NCBI GenBank assembly: GCA_002748755.1
Contig: PDTD01000011.1
Span: 1-64,000 of the forward strand
Source: Desulfobulbus propionicus
GTDB taxonomy: Bacteria > Desulfobacterota > Desulfobulbia > Desulfobulbales > Desulfobulbaceae
DNA length: 64,000 nucleotides
Reading direction: 5' to 3'
The notes under the pieces: model-generated
Database searches by the model: none
What the model was told of the DNA's origin: nothing
Seen by the model: only the letters and a program-made list of their open reading frames with translations
Shown here: in pieces, positions 8,690-18,221 of the stretch
Layout of the letters: each line of letters opens with the position of its first letter
Position numbering within the stretch: position 1 is the stretch's first letter
Translations under genes and position numbers: made by a program

Positions 8690-8916
8690 CCAGCATTTCT
8701 TGATAGCTCAGACAGCGCCGGATTCGGTGTCTTTGGGTAACCTGGTATACCTGGGGCTCTGTGTTGCCAAAGTGCTGCCGAAAAGGGTGGGGTTTGGGGC
8801 GACCATTGGGGGGTATTTCGTTGCAATGTAGGAAGCCGCACTGACATCAGAGACATCTGTTTGTATGGGTATGTATGCTTTGTCACATGAGATAAAGTGC
8901 TCATGATAAATCCAGG
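8690..8916 (+). repeat. MITE-like dispersed repeat, copy 4
   Basis: The left end CAGCATTTCTTGATAG is near 8691, the core AAGTGCTGCCGAAAAGGGTG follows, then ATCTGTTTGTATGG, and the right end CTCATGATAAATCCAGG reaches 8916. The next three bases, CTA, are the complement of the stop codon of the minus-strand gene at 8917-9246. Confidence 0.65.
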
Positions 8917-9246
8917 CTACTGTTCTACACCAAGAACTTTGGCGATAATAGCCTTTTGAATTATAGCATTAGGTTCGGGTAATTTCCAACTGATAAATTG
9001 CCGGACGACACGGGTGAAGTCACCGCTGTCATTTTGGCAGAGTTCGCAGATAGATTCCGCATTGTCTTTGTACATTATGACTTTGCTGGCAGGATCTCCG
9101 TGTTTGTCAACGGCAGCCATTTTTCGACAGCCGCAGTTCAGTCGGATGACAGCTACGCCAACGGAGTCGGGGCTGCCTTCTAAAATGGCTTCAATCATAG
9201 CCTGCTCACCCTTTTCAGGACTGGGGCGTTTGTTTGTTTTTTTCAT
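8917..9246 (-). CDS. conserved-looking hypothetical protein with CxC and CxxC motifs
   Basis: A 109-residue soluble protein. It has LNCGCRKMA near residue 37 and ICELCQ near 71, a four-cysteine set that could hold a metal, and ends in a hydrophobic helix (IIQKAIIAKVLG). The start ATG 9244-9246 is plausible, but an internal Met at residue 17 is possible. I do not recognise the family. Its TAG stop (8917-8919) is the flank of repeat copy 4, so the present C-terminus may have been set by that insertion. No partner genes are adjacent. Confidence 0.6.
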   Translation of the reverse strand: MKKTNKRPSPEKGEQAMIEAILEGSPDSVGVAVIRLNCGCRKMAAVDKHGDPASKVIMYKDNAESICELCQNDSGDFTRVVRQFISWKLPEPNAIIQKAIIAKVLGVEQ

Positions 9247-9841
9247 AAGCTATACTGCTTTGTATATGAGTTTGAGTTATGTCGTGCGAGGAAGGCGTAT
9301 GCGCATACCTGCGAAGAGTCTGAACCCGTCCCATGGTAAAGTCAGCGCCACTGATAGGCAGCACCGGGTGTTCAGTTACAGCAACACATCAATACGATGC
9401 TAACAGAGCAGGGAAGAGGCCAGTGTAAGGTTCTGGCTGCGCCGTTATTGGATACCCTGCAGGTATTGGGTGCGTTCAACTGTTGTTGAGAGCTTTCTTT
9501 TCTCTTTCCTCGTGATACGTCGCAAACAATCAGGCTCTCAACCCGTACGGATTCAAGAGAGTATTGCGCATTGCCCAAGCTACACTATTCCCAACCTGGA
9601 ATGTGGGGTCAAGATAAAAGAGAGAGTTTTTTTGGGGAATGAATAGAAAAATATGGGTATCAAGGTGTTCATGGTACTCCCCTTTCCTGTGTACTCCCGC
9701 AGATGCGCCATGTTTTGTCTTGACAAAGTGATGGCGGTCCTGTAGAGGAAAAAGAATTTTGCGCGGTCGTTTTCACTCATGCAAAAGAAGGAATACCACC
9801 AAGGTGGTAGGTGTTTGTAACTATTTTTTGGAGGGAGTATC
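9247..9841. other. 595-base gap without a recognised gene
   Basis: No coding frame looks real. GTTGAGAGC at 9485-9493 is complementary to GCTCTCAAC at 9534-9542, with a 40-base spacer. TACCACC and GGTGGTA (9794-9809) form a small hairpin about 30 bases before the ferredoxin start, within its likely leader. Confidence 0.4.
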
Positions 9842-10027
9842 ATGTGGGAAATAGTAGTCGATAAGGACAAATGTAATGGAGATGAAGAGTGTGTAGCAGC
9901 TTGTCCGGCACAGGTTTTTGAACTGGTTGACGGAAAAGCTGAGCCTGTAGAGGCTGATGAGTGTCTGGGGTGTGAAACCTGTGTTGAGGTTTGCCCTGAG
10001 GATGCTATCACCGTCACTGAAATGTAA
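9842..10027 (+). CDS. small two-cluster ferredoxin with an Asp in place of one Cys
   Basis: A 61-residue cytoplasmic electron carrier. The first cluster motif reads CNGDEECVAAC: the second of the usual four cysteines is Asp, as in Pyrococcus furiosus ferredoxin and Desulfovibrio africanus ferredoxin III. The second motif, CLGCETCVEVC, is complete. Such Asp sites typically hold a [3Fe-4S] or an interconvertible [4Fe-4S] cluster (family knowledge). A strong ribosome site (GGAGGGAG) precedes the ATG, and a strong hairpin terminator follows. The gene appears to be a single-gene transcript and is probably well expressed. Confidence 0.9.
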   Translation: MWEIVVDKDKCNGDEECVAACPAQVFELVDGKAEPVEADECLGCETCVEVCPEDAITVTEM

Positions 10028-10055
10028 GTAACGAAAGCGTACGAGACGGATTTTT

Positions 10056-10084
10056 ATAAGCCCACTCCATTGGAGTGGGCTTAT
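10056..10084 (+). terminator. terminator of the ferredoxin gene
   Basis: ATAAGCCCACTCCA, one base, then TGGAGTGGGCTTAT: a perfect 14-bp stem flanked by T-rich sequence on the left and a weaker one on the right, 29 bases after the ferredoxin stop. Confidence 0.75.
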
Positions 10085-10226
10085 CGTGTTTCAGGGCATC
10101 TTCGTTCTTTTTCACCCCTATGTTGCATGTTTTTCCTGACTATTACCTGAACCAGTTGGAGTGCGAGATGCAATGTAGTATGGCGAAAATACAGACTGTT
10201 TTTCCTCAATAATCAGAAAAGTCACC

Positions 10227-10649
10227 ATGTTACTGAAACCGGCTGCCAACAGATCTGTTCTCCTCTTTACCGCGCCGTTTCTTTGGACGGCTATCGGCCT
10301 CATGCTCATTTATCGAGGTTATGGCTTCCTCCCCGATCATGGTCGATTGTATGCGATGGTTCTAGCCGTGGTTGTTGGAACAGCGAAATCCTTGCTGATT
10401 CTTGACAGATCAGCGCAAAAATCAGTCAAACGAATTGTCAATCTTCAGGATGGTACCTGTCTGGGTGCGGTGTACTCATGGAGAACCTGGGGAATGATTC
10501 TCTGTATGATTTGTCTTGGCGTAACCGTACGAAGGCTGGTTCCCCATGGAATTTTGATCGGTTCTTTGTATTGCGCCATTGGCTGGGGCTTGTGTTTCTC
10601 CAGTCGACTAGGGTGGCGGGCATGGAGAGGGTATGACAAAAGAGAATGA
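10227..10649 (+). CDS. small integral membrane protein of unknown function
   Basis: A 140-residue protein with about four hydrophobic segments (around SVLLFTAPFLWTAIGLMLIY, AMVLAVVVGTAKSLLIL, WGMILCMICLGVTV and GILIGSLYCAIGWGLCF). The family is not recognised. It overlaps the start of alr by four bases (ATGA), so the two are probably cotranscribed and translationally coupled. Confidence 0.6.
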   Translation: MLLKPAANRSVLLFTAPFLWTAIGLMLIYRGYGFLPDHGRLYAMVLAVVVGTAKSLLILDRSAQKSVKRIVNLQDGTCLGAVYSWRTWGMILCMICLGVTVRRLVPHGILIGSLYCAIGWGLCFSSRLGWRAWRGYDKRE

Positions 10650-11776
10650 AAACGTTTAACAGGATCGAAATCAGTGCTGAGGCCTTGAGGCATAATTATG
10701 GCGTATGCCGACAACTGGCGGGGCGGGCAGAGGTCCTGGCCATGGTCAAGGCAGATGCTTATGGCCATGGAATGATCGATTGTGCCCGTACCTTGGAGGC
10801 GGCAGGAGTGGCTGCCTTCGGTGTGGCCGATGTCATTGAAGGTATAGCTCTTCGAGAGGCGGGAGTGGCGGTGCCCGTGTATGTACTTGCGGGCATCCTG
10901 CCGGAAACTGCGCAAGCCGTTCTTCGCTACGATTTGACCCCAGTGATTGTTGATGGGACCTCCCTTGAGGCTTTGGATCATGCCGCCGCCCGGTATGGCA
11001 AACCAATGGACGTGCACCTGAAGTTGGACGCGGGTATGGGCCGTCAGGGAGTGGCACCGGAGGTGCTGGCGGGTTTTGTTGAGCAGGTTGCGGCCAAACA
11101 GTATTTACAACTGGCAGGGATACTGGCGCATTTTCCCATGGCTGATGCCCTTGATACAGGGCATTCGGAGCAGGTGCTTGCAGTTTTTAACCAATGTATT
11201 GACGAAATCAGGGATCAACTCCCAGAATCCTGTCGTTTTCATATTGCCAACTCAGGAGGACTGTTTCGCCTGGCAGGATCCCGGCTGGATATGGTACGTC
11301 CGGGCATATCCCTGTACGGATACTATGCCGATGGTGAAGCTGGGCGTTCTAGAGAGTCGGGAGAAAATGCTCTGCAGCCGGTTATGCGCTTTACCAGCCG
11401 TGTCCTTCAGGTTCGGGAGGTAAAGGCTGGCGTGGGTCTGGGGTACAACCACCTGTTCACAACTGACAAATTTTCAAGGATTGCCCTTATCCCGGTGGGC
11501 TATGAGGACGGATACCTACGTTGCCTGAGCAACAGGGCGGAGGTCCTGATCCATGGCCGGAGGGCTCCAGTGGTTGGACGTATTTCGATGAGCCTGACCA
11601 TGATCGATGTGACCGGGATCGGTCCTGTTCAAGCTGGAGACGAGGTGGTGCTGCTCGGCAGGTCAGGAAGGGAGGAAATCAATGCCGATGAGATCGCCAG
11701 GTGGATGCAGACCATCAGTTATGAGGTGCTTTGTCTTTTTGGGAAGATGAACGAGAGATATTATATTAAGGTGTAA
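10646..11776 (+). CDS. alr: alanine racemase
   Basis: A 376-residue PLP enzyme interconverting L- and D-alanine for peptidoglycan. The N-terminal barrel carries the PLP lysine in AMVKADAYGHG (Lys35). AHFPMADA and NSGGLFR are in the barrel, MVRPGISLYGYY at the barrel-to-beta junction, and GLGYNHLF holds the second catalytic Tyr. The C-terminal beta domain has GRISMSLTMIDVTG. Length and motifs match the family throughout. It overlaps the small membrane gene upstream and is followed 10 bases later by argS, suggesting an operon. Confidence 0.95.
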   Translation: MKTFNRIEISAEALRHNYGVCRQLAGRAEVLAMVKADAYGHGMIDCARTLEAAGVAAFGVADVIEGIALREAGVAVPVYVLAGILPETAQAVLRYDLTPVIVDGTSLEALDHAAARYGKPMDVHLKLDAGMGRQGVAPEVLAGFVEQVAAKQYLQLAGILAHFPMADALDTGHSEQVLAVFNQCIDEIRDQLPESCRFHIANSGGLFRLAGSRLDMVRPGISLYGYYADGEAGRSRESGENALQPVMRFTSRVLQVREVKAGVGLGYNHLFTTDKFSRIALIPVGYEDGYLRCLSNRAEVLIHGRRAPVVGRISMSLTMIDVTGIGPVQAGDEVVLLGRSGREEINADEIARWMQTISYEVLCLFGKMNERYYIKV

Positions 11777-11786
11777 GTACAGAGAA

Positions 11787-13433
11787 ATGATCAAGTCAAA
11801 AGTCCAGGAATTTGTTGACAGTTGTGTAGAGGCTGGTATTGCCCGAGGACTTTGGAGTGCGAACCTTCGCGGGCGCTACAGTGTGGAAATCCCAAAGCAC
11901 GCAGGTCAGGGCGATTTTGCCACCAACTTTGCCATGGTGGCAGCGAGTATCGAGAAAGCCAACCCCCGTGAGCTGGCCCAGCGATTGGTCGAACTCGCCG
12001 GTGAGAAAGAGGGTCTGGTGCAACGTCTTGAGATCGCGGGGCCGGGGTTTGTCAATATTTTTTTGTTCCCGTCTATCTGGTCAACGATTCTTGCCCCCAT
12101 CTGTGAGCAGGGAGAGCAATTCGGGCCTGCGCCTGTGCAAGAGGCGAAAAGGGTGTTGGTGGAATTTGTCAGCGCCAACCCCACAGGACCCCTTTCCGTG
12201 GGACATGGCCGTAATGCAGTGCTTGGGGATACCATTGCCCGCCTGCTTGCAGCAGTAGGGCATGAGGTGCATCGTGAATACTATTTCAATGATGCCGGTC
12301 GGCAGATGCGGGTATTGGCTCGGTCCACCAAGGCCAGGTACTGCGAACTCCTGGGCAGAGAGGCTTCCTTCCCCGAAGATGGATACCAGGGAGACTATAT
12401 TTCTGATATTGCCCGTTCCCTGATCAAGCGGTTTGGCGATGCTCAACTGGACGCTGAATTGGGATTTTTCAAGAAGGCGGCTCAGGAAGCGATTTTTGCC
12501 GATATTGAAGCCACACTCAAGCGAATCGGTATTCGTTTTGACAGCTATTTCAACGAGCATACCCTGTATGAGACTGGTCAGATAGAGGATGTGGTCGATT
12601 GCCTTCGCAGTCAGGGACTGGTGTATGAGAAAGAGGATGCTGTCTGGTTCAAAACTTCTGCTTTGGGTCAGGAACAGGATCGCGTCATCATCAAGAGCAG
12701 TGGCGAGCCAACCTACCGGTTGCCTGATATCGCTTACCACAGGGAAAAGTTTCGGCGGGGTTTTTCCTGGATGGTTAATGTGTTTGGAGCGGACCATATT
12801 GCTACTGTTCCCGACGTGCTTGCCGGTGTACGGGCACTTGGTTACGATGATTCTTTGATCAAGATCGTGCTGTACCAGTTTGTCACCCTGTTGCGGGAGG
12901 GAAAACAGGTAAAAATGTCCACGCGCAAAGCCACCTTTGTCACTGTTGATGAGTTGGTAGACGAGGTCGGCGTCGATGCATTGAGATTTTTTTTCTTGAT
13001 GCGCAAACCTGACAGCCAGCTGGAATTCGACCTCGATTTGGCTAAAAAACAGAACCAGGACAATCCGGTCTATTATGTGCAGTATGCGCATGCCAGGATG
13101 TGCAGTATGGCAAGGGAAGCCAGTGAACAGGGCTTGACTACACAGGGCGGGGACGGCTCCCTGCTCAGGGAACCCGAGGAGTACGCATTGCTCAAAACCT
13201 TGGCTGACTACCCCGCACTGGTGCGGGGGGCAGCCGATGACCTGGCACCGCACAGGATTCTTTTTTATTTGATGGAGCTGGCCGGCCAGTTTCACAGTTT
13301 TTACAACAAACATAAAGTCCTTGGCGACGATCCCCAGCTCAGCAAGGCGCGTTTGTCTCTTTGCAGCGCAGTACAAACGGTTATTAGAAACGGCTTGTCT
13401 CTGCTTGGTATCCAGGCGCCGACTCGAATGTAA
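11787..13433 (+). CDS. argS: arginyl-tRNA synthetase
   Basis: A 548-residue class I tRNA synthetase charging tRNA-Arg with arginine. An N-terminal additional domain is followed by the HIGH-like motif in SANPTGPLSVGHGRNA, the catalytic Rossmann fold, a KMS-type loop (KMSTRKA) and a helical anticodon-binding C-terminus with the family's YVQYAHARMCSM. Length is normal. It starts 10 bases after alr. A perfect 11-bp inverted repeat lies downstream at 13474-13515. Confidence 0.97.
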   Translation: MIKSKVQEFVDSCVEAGIARGLWSANLRGRYSVEIPKHAGQGDFATNFAMVAASIEKANPRELAQRLVELAGEKEGLVQRLEIAGPGFVNIFLFPSIWSTILAPICEQGEQFGPAPVQEAKRVLVEFVSANPTGPLSVGHGRNAVLGDTIARLLAAVGHEVHREYYFNDAGRQMRVLARSTKARYCELLGREASFPEDGYQGDYISDIARSLIKRFGDAQLDAELGFFKKAAQEAIFADIEATLKRIGIRFDSYFNEHTLYETGQIEDVVDCLRSQGLVYEKEDAVWFKTSALGQEQDRVIIKSSGEPTYRLPDIAYHREKFRRGFSWMVNVFGADHIATVPDVLAGVRALGYDDSLIKIVLYQFVTLLREGKQVKMSTRKATFVTVDELVDEVGVDALRFFFLMRKPDSQLEFDLDLAKKQNQDNPVYYVQYAHARMCSMAREASEQGLTTQGGDGSLLREPEEYALLKTLADYPALVRGAADDLAPHRILFYLMELAGQFHSFYNKHKVLGDDPQLSKARLSLCSAVQTVIRNGLSLLGIQAPTRM

Positions 13434-13473
13434 CAATCCGGCACCTGCTTGCAGAGCGCTCCTTGAGATGGAT

Positions 13474-13515
13474 GCACGATTGGCTCCATAGAGCGGTTGC
13501 AGCTGCCAATCGTGC
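13474..13515 (+). terminator. hairpin downstream of argS
   Basis: GCACGATTGGC and GCCAATCGTGC form a perfect 11-bp stem with a 20-base loop, 40 bases after the argS stop. There is no T-run behind it, so it may be a factor-dependent terminator or an RNA-stabilising structure. Confidence 0.45.
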
Positions 13516-13590
13516 TTGTCCTGATCTGGACTGTCTTTGGGCAGGCAGGTGGAGATACACAGCAGGTATAATCAGGGTGGTAGATACCCC

Positions 13591-13896
13591 GTGAGTAAGC
13601 ACACAACCCGTAAGGCGGCACCCACAAAAAAGCCGACCAGAAAAAAAACAAAGGCCAAACCTTTCACTGTGCAGCTTGGCTGGTCAGGGCTTGTCGGCGT
13701 GTTTGTGGTGACCCTGTGTCTTTTTTTGTGGATGTTTTTTCTCGGTGTATGGGCTGGTCAGACCATTCTCTTCCCCTCGTCTGGGGTGAAGAAGACCGCT
13801 GTTGCAAAGGATGTTCGAGCAGTGCTTCCTTTTGGGGAACTGCCGAAAGTATTGCCCCGAGCCAGGAAAAAAGCGGTACCAAGGAGTAAACAGTAA
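13591..13896 (+). CDS. short single-span membrane protein, unknown
   Basis: About 101 residues: a strongly basic N-terminus (HTTRKAAPTKKPTRKK), one long transmembrane helix (GLVGVFVVTLCLFLWMFFLG), then a short periplasmic tail ending basic. The layout resembles the N-terminal part of SPOR-type cell-envelope proteins, but no SPOR domain is present. A GTG start at 13591 behind AGGGTGG fits best; an in-frame start at 13537 would add 18 residues. The function is unknown. Confidence 0.5.
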   Translation: MSKHTTRKAAPTKKPTRKKTKAKPFTVQLGWSGLVGVFVVTLCLFLWMFFLGVWAGQTILFPSSGVKKTAVAKDVRAVLPFGELPKVLPRARKKAVPRSKQ

Positions 13897-13946
13897 GGTA
13901 CCGGGCAGGTTGCGAAAAACTAACGACAGTCTTTTACCATTTTTCA

Positions 13947-14420
13947 ATGCGCTATAAACAAGGTAGAATACGTCCAGCACGGATGCGTGATGTCCGGGAA
14001 ATTCATGCATTATTGCAGCATTTTTCGGATCAGGGCTTGATGCTGCCCAGATCGATCAGCTCACTGTATGATCACCTGCGTGATTTTATCGTCTATGAGG
14101 AAGACGAACTGATCAAAGGGATGTGTGCGTTGCATATCTGCTGGGATGATTTGGCGGAGGTCCGTTCTTTAGCCGTTCTGGGTGAAAAACAGGGGTACGG
14201 TATCGGCCGTGAACTGGTTGAATGCTGCCTGGATGAGGCCAAAAGTCTTGAGATAGGAAAGGTTTTTGTTCTTACCTATCAGGCGGTTTTTTTCCGGAAA
14301 CTGGGGTTTACTGATATCGACAAACAGAACCTTCCCCATAAAATATGGAGCGACTGCATTCACTGCTCCAAATTTCCAGACTGTGACGAAGATGCTTTAA
14401 TTGCAACAGTGTTTTTGTAA
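13947..14420 (+). CDS. short ArgA-like N-acetyltransferase (GNAT fold)
   Basis: A 157-residue GNAT protein. The acetyl-CoA site is in [19 protein letters not shown] (the Q/RxxGxG/A pattern), followed by [16 protein letters not shown] and a C-terminal Cys set ([10 protein letters not shown]) typical of the short ArgA type of N-acetylglutamate synthase, which feeds arginine biosynthesis. This role fits the presence of argJ about 6 kb downstream; ArgJ recycles the acetyl group, so a separate synthase would serve to prime the cycle. Exact substrate use is inferred from family resemblance. Confidence 0.8.
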   Translation: MRYKQGRIRPARMRDVREIHALLQHFSDQGLMLPRSISSLYDHLRDFIVYEEDELIKGMCALHICWDDLAEVRSLAVLGEKQGYGIGRELVECCLDEAKSLEIGKVFVLTYQAVFFRKLGFTDIDKQNLPHKIWSDCIHCSKFPDCDEDALIATVFL

Positions 14421-14503
14421 AGGCGTCTGCAATACTTGTTTTTTCGTCCAATTTCACCATTATAGTCAACAAAGAAAGGAAGCTGCATAGCTGGAGAGGA
14501 AAT

Positions 14504-17056
14504 ATGCTTGGTAAAGCGCTGACAAAAGTGTTTGGCAGTAAAAATGACCGAATTGTGAAACAGTTACGCCGAACGGTACAAAGGATTACCGAATTGGAAC
14601 CGACTGTTCAAGGCCTTACTAATGCGGAACTGACCGCCAAGACGGTTGCATTTCGCGAGCGAGTTGACAAGGGTGAGAGTCTGGACCAGCTTTTACCGGA
14701 GGCCTTTGCCGTGGTGCGTGAGGCGGGGAAAAGGGTATTGGGGGAACGGCACTACGATGTCCAGCTGGTCGGCGGTATGGTTCTGCATGGCGGCAGCATA
14801 GCTGAGATGAAAACAGGTGAGGGAAAAACCTTGACCTCAACCGCACCGGTGTATCTCAACGCCCTCACAGGTAAAGGGGTGCATGTTGTCACGGTCAACG
14901 ATTACCTTGCCCGGCGTGACGTTGAATGGATGGGGCAGTTGTATGGATTTCTCGGTTTGAGTACGGGCTGCATTCTCCATGATATGAGCGATATGGAGCG
15001 TCAAGAGGCCTACGGCGCAGATGTAACCTATGGCACAAATAATGAGTTCGGGTTTGATTATCTCCGGGACAATATGAAGTTTGATCTTAAGGATTATTGT
15101 CAGCGCGATTTTAACTATGCCATTGTGGACGAGGTGGATTCCATCCTTATTGATGAGGCCAGAACACCCCTGATCATTTCTGGTCCAGCCGAGCAATCTA
15201 CGGAGTTGTACCACCATGTCAACTCCATTATGCATAAGTTTCAGATTGAACAGCATTATACCAAAGATGAGAAATCCCGGCAGGTGATGCTCACTGATGA
15301 AGGGGTGGCGCTTGGTGAAGAACTATTACATGTTGACAACTTGTATGACCCCAGAAATATAGCCCATCTGCACCATGTCAACCAAGCGCTGAAAGCGCAT
15401 TTTCTTTTTCAGCGGGATGTGGACTATATTGTCAAAAACAACAAGGTCGTCATTGTTGATGAGTTTACTGGCAGAACCATGGAAGGACGACGTTATTCTG
15501 ATGGCCTCCATCAAGCACTTGAAGCCAAGGAGGGTGTTACCATTGAGCAGGAAAACCAGACCCTGGCTTCAATTACCTTTCAGAATTATTTCCGCATGTA
15601 TGACAAGTTGGCCGGCATGACGGGGACTGCGGACACAGAGGCCATGGAGTTTAAAAAGATTTACAATCTTGATGTGGTGGTGATCCCAACCCACATGACC
15701 ATGATTCGCAAGGATTATGCTGATGTCATTTATAAGAATCATAAAGCAAAATATCGTAATATTATCAAGGAAATACAAGAGCTGTATACCAAGGGGCAGC
15801 CTGTTCTTGTCGGTACTATCTCCATCGATGTCTCGGAGAAAATTTCCCGAATGCTGAGCAAAGAAAAAATACCCCATGAGGTGCTCAACGCCAAACATCA
15901 TGAACGAGAGGCTGAGATCATCGCCAAGGCTGGCCAGCGCGGCAAAGTAACCATTGCCACCAACATGGCTGGTCGCGGTACGGATATTAAACTGGGAGAA
16001 GGTGTTCGTGCGCTTGGTGGCTTGCATATACTGGGTACGAGTCGCCACGAAAGTCGACGTATTGATAACCAGTTACGCGGTCGTTCTGGCCGTCAGGGCG
16101 ATCCGGGTAGTTCACGCTTTTTTCTCTCTCTGGAAGATGATCTGCTTCGTATTTTCGGATCTGACAGGCTCAGCGGTATCATGGAAAAGCTTGGTATGGA
16201 CGAAGACGAGCCCATCGAACATACCATGGTCTCCAAGGCCATTGAAAATGCACAGCGCAAGGTTGAAGGGCATAACTTTGATATTCGTAAGCATCTGCTT
16301 GAGTATGACGATGTCATGAATAAACAACGTGAAGTTATCTATAGACAGCGCCGGGAAGTGTTGGAAAGTGAGGATGTTCGTTTTATAGTGGATGACATGA
16401 TCACAGACCTGACGACAGGATTGGTAGCTCGGTTTGCAGAAGAGAAGATTCCCTCCGAAGAGTGGGATTGGCAGGGATTTGAAGCTGCCGTGGAGGAGAG
16501 CTTTTTCATTCATCTGGACTGGCCTGAGGAAGAGCGCAGAGAACTTGATGCGGCAGGTTTGTCGGCAAAAGTACGCGCAGACATTGATACCTGGTACCAT
16601 CGTCAGGAAGAGGTGAATGGCGAAGAACAGATGCGTCAACTCGAACGTATGATTCTGTTGCAGGTGGTGGATACCTCATGGAAGGAACACCTCCTGCATA
16701 TGGATCATCTCAAGGAAGGTATTGGGTTACGAGGCTATGGTCAAAAAAACCCCTTAAACGAGTATAAGCGCGAAGGCTTTGATATGTTCATGTCCATGAT
16801 TGATTCTGTGAAACAGCAGACAGTGGGCACACTTATGCGGGTTAAGATTATTCAAAGCGACGAACTTGAACAGATGGAAGAAGAGCGTCGGCGTAGACAG
16901 GAACAGGAGATGGAACAGGCCAGGTTTGGTGCTGTACGATCTGGGGAAGGCTCTGTGCGTGGTCCGGTACGAAACGAAGCCAAGGTCGGACGTAATGCAC
17001 CTTGTCCGTGTGGTTCTGGTAAAAAATATAAAAAATGCTGTGGGGTTGTGGCCTAG
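14504..17056 (+). CDS. secA: protein translocase ATPase SecA
   Basis: An 850-residue motor that pushes preproteins through SecYEG. Visible elements are the Walker A region MKTGEGKTL, the DEAD-type VDEVDSIL, the signature [14 protein letters not shown], the helicase motif [26 protein letters not shown], the helical scaffold and a C-terminal zinc motif ([13 protein letters not shown]) that binds SecB and phospholipid. GGAGAGG precedes the ATG at 14504. The TAG stop (17054-17056) is the last triplet before repeat copy 5 begins, so the extreme C-terminus was possibly defined by the insertion; the zinc motif itself is intact. Confidence 0.98.
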   Translation: MLGKALTKVFGSKNDRIVKQLRRTVQRITELEPTVQGLTNAELTAKTVAFRERVDKGESLDQLLPEAFAVVREAGKRVLGERHYDVQLVGGMVLHGGSIAEMKTGEGKTLTSTAPVYLNALTGKGVHVVTVNDYLARRDVEWMGQLYGFLGLSTGCILHDMSDMERQEAYGADVTYGTNNEFGFDYLRDNMKFDLKDYCQRDFNYAIVDEVDSILIDEARTPLIISGPAEQSTELYHHVNSIMHKFQIEQHYTKDEKSRQVMLTDEGVALGEELLHVDNLYDPRNIAHLHHVNQALKAHFLFQRDVDYIVKNNKVVIVDEFTGRTMEGRRYSDGLHQALEAKEGVTIEQENQTLASITFQNYFRMYDKLAGMTGTADTEAMEFKKIYNLDVVVIPTHMTMIRKDYADVIYKNHKAKYRNIIKEIQELYTKGQPVLVGTISIDVSEKISRMLSKEKIPHEVLNAKHHEREAEIIAKAGQRGKVTIATNMAGRGTDIKLGEGVRALGGLHILGTSRHESRRIDNQLRGRSGRQGDPGSSRFFLSLEDDLLRIFGSDRLSGIMEKLGMDEDEPIEHTMVSKAIENAQRKVEGHNFDIRKHLLEYDDVMNKQREVIYRQRREVLESEDVRFIVDDMITDLTTGLVARFAEEKIPSEEWDWQGFEAAVEESFFIHLDWPEEERRELDAAGLSAKVRADIDTWYHRQEEVNGEEQMRQLERMILLQVVDTSWKEHLLHMDHLKEGIGLRGYGQKNPLNEYKREGFDMFMSMIDSVKQQTVGTLMRVKIIQSDELEQMEEERRRRQEQEMEQARFGAVRSGEGSVRGPVRNEAKVGRNAPCPCGSGKKYKKCCGVVA

Positions 17057-17277
17057 CCCGGATTTCTCATGATTATTTTGTTTCATTTGAAAAAAAGGGA
17101 ACAAAAACAGATGGATGTGCTGTCCGTAAGCTGAGGCAAATTTCGACAAAACCTGCACCAACGCTCAGCTCAGGGGGGACCATCTTTGACAGTATTTGAC
17201 CACACACATACCCAAGTAAAACAAGGTACCTAAAAACTACTGAACTTGGTACCACCAGAGCTGAAGAGAAATCCGGG
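17057..17277 (-). repeat. MITE-like dispersed repeat, copy 5 (best preserved)
   Basis: A 221-bp copy with clear terminal inverted repeats: CCCGGATTTCTCATGA at 17057 and AGAGAAATCCGGG ending at 17277. The interior includes TTTCATTTGAAAAAAAGGG, ATGGATGTGCTGTCCG, AAATTTCGACAAAACC, CTCAGCTCAGG, the core GACCATCTTTGACAGTAT and GGTACCACCAGAGCTG, all the reverse complement of the other orientation. The left flank, CTAG, contains the secA stop. Confidence 0.85.
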
Positions 17278-17309
17278 CGCGAGGTGCACCTCTATCTTGT
17301 TATACGACC

Positions 17310-18221
17310 TTATCCACGCAGTGCCTTTGGTTTGAAAAGGTTTTTTTCCATATGCCGGATTTCGTCAATACCGGAGATAACGATCTCTGGATCCGGTTCC
17401 AGCTCTGGTGCAGAGATCTTTTTCTCATACTCCAGAGAGGAAAGAATAACCTTCATGCAATTGATCCTTGCTTTCTTCTTGATGTCGGAGCGAATAATGG
17501 TCCATGGCGTCAATGTCCTGTTGGATTCATTGAGCATCTGGAATTTTTTAACCGTATACTCATCCCACAGTTTCTGGGCCAGGTTGTCGACCGGAGAAAG
17601 CTTATACTGCTTCAGGATGTCTGTTTGCCGGGCTTGAAAACGTTCAGCTTGCTCTTGTTTGGAAACGGAAAAGTAAAATTTGAACAGCAGGATACCATCT
17701 TTGACCAGCATCTCTTCAAAGAGTGGTACGTCTTTGAGAAAACGTTTATGTTGTTCATCGCTGCAAAATCCCATAACGGGTTCGACCATGGCGCGATTAT
17801 ACCAGGAGCGGTCAAAGAGTACCAGCTCCCCTCCGGCAGGCAACTGAGTGACATAGCGTTGAAAATACCATTGGGTGACTTCCTTGTCGCTGGGTGCGGC
17901 AAGAGCGACCACCCTTGTGTTTCGAGGATTGAGAAAGGCGGTTATACGTTTGATGGTCCCTCCCTTGCCGGCGGCATCCCGGCCCTCGAAGATAACCAAA
18001 ACCCTCATCTTGTTCTTTTTAATATGTATTTGGAGCTTCATCAGTTCAATCTGGAGCTTTCTCAACTCTTCCTCATAGGCGAGATGCGTTTTTTTAATCC
18101 AGACCGCAACCCTCTTGTCATTTTGGGCAGCATGAATGTTTTTGAGAGCTGTTCCCTCGGCGAGCTTGATTTTGTGCTCTTGGTTACCCTTACCCTTTGT
18201 ATCTTTTTTTTTGTTTGCCAT
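17310..18221 (-). CDS. ppk2: polyphosphate kinase 2 family protein
   Basis: About 303 residues. PPK2 enzymes use polyphosphate to phosphorylate nucleotides, or run in reverse. Walker A is GRDAAGKGG, preceded by VLVIFE. The lid region has PSDKEVTQWYFQRY and Walker B is VLFDRSWYNRA. The C-terminus has LTPWTIIRSD and KKKARINCMK, all characteristic. The N-terminus is Lys-rich (MANKKKDTKGKG). I chose ATG 18219-18221; a longer start at 18281 exists, but it adds an unlike, Gln/Thr-rich stretch. A CYTH-CHAD protein, also linked to polyphosphate, lies 3.4 kb away. Nucleotide preference cannot be read. Confidence 0.9.
   Translation of the reverse strand: MANKKKDTKGKGNQEHKIKLAEGTALKNIHAAQNDKRVAVWIKKTHLAYEEELRKLQIELMKLQIHIKKNKMRVLVIFEGRDAAGKGGTIKRITAFLNPRNTRVVALAAPSDKEVTQWYFQRYVTQLPAGGELVLFDRSWYNRAMVEPVMGFCSDEQHKRFLKDVPLFEEMLVKDGILLFKFYFSVSKQEQAERFQARQTDILKQYKLSPVDNLAQKLWDEYTVKKFQMLNESNRTLTPWTIIRSDIKKKARINCMKVILSSLEYEKKISAPELEPDPEIVISGIDEIRHMEKNLFKPKALRG

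Noticed and set aside
12081-13436. A 451-codon open frame antisense to argS
   Set aside because: It mirrors the argS reading frame, has no ribosome site or family resemblance, and argS is intact in every motif.
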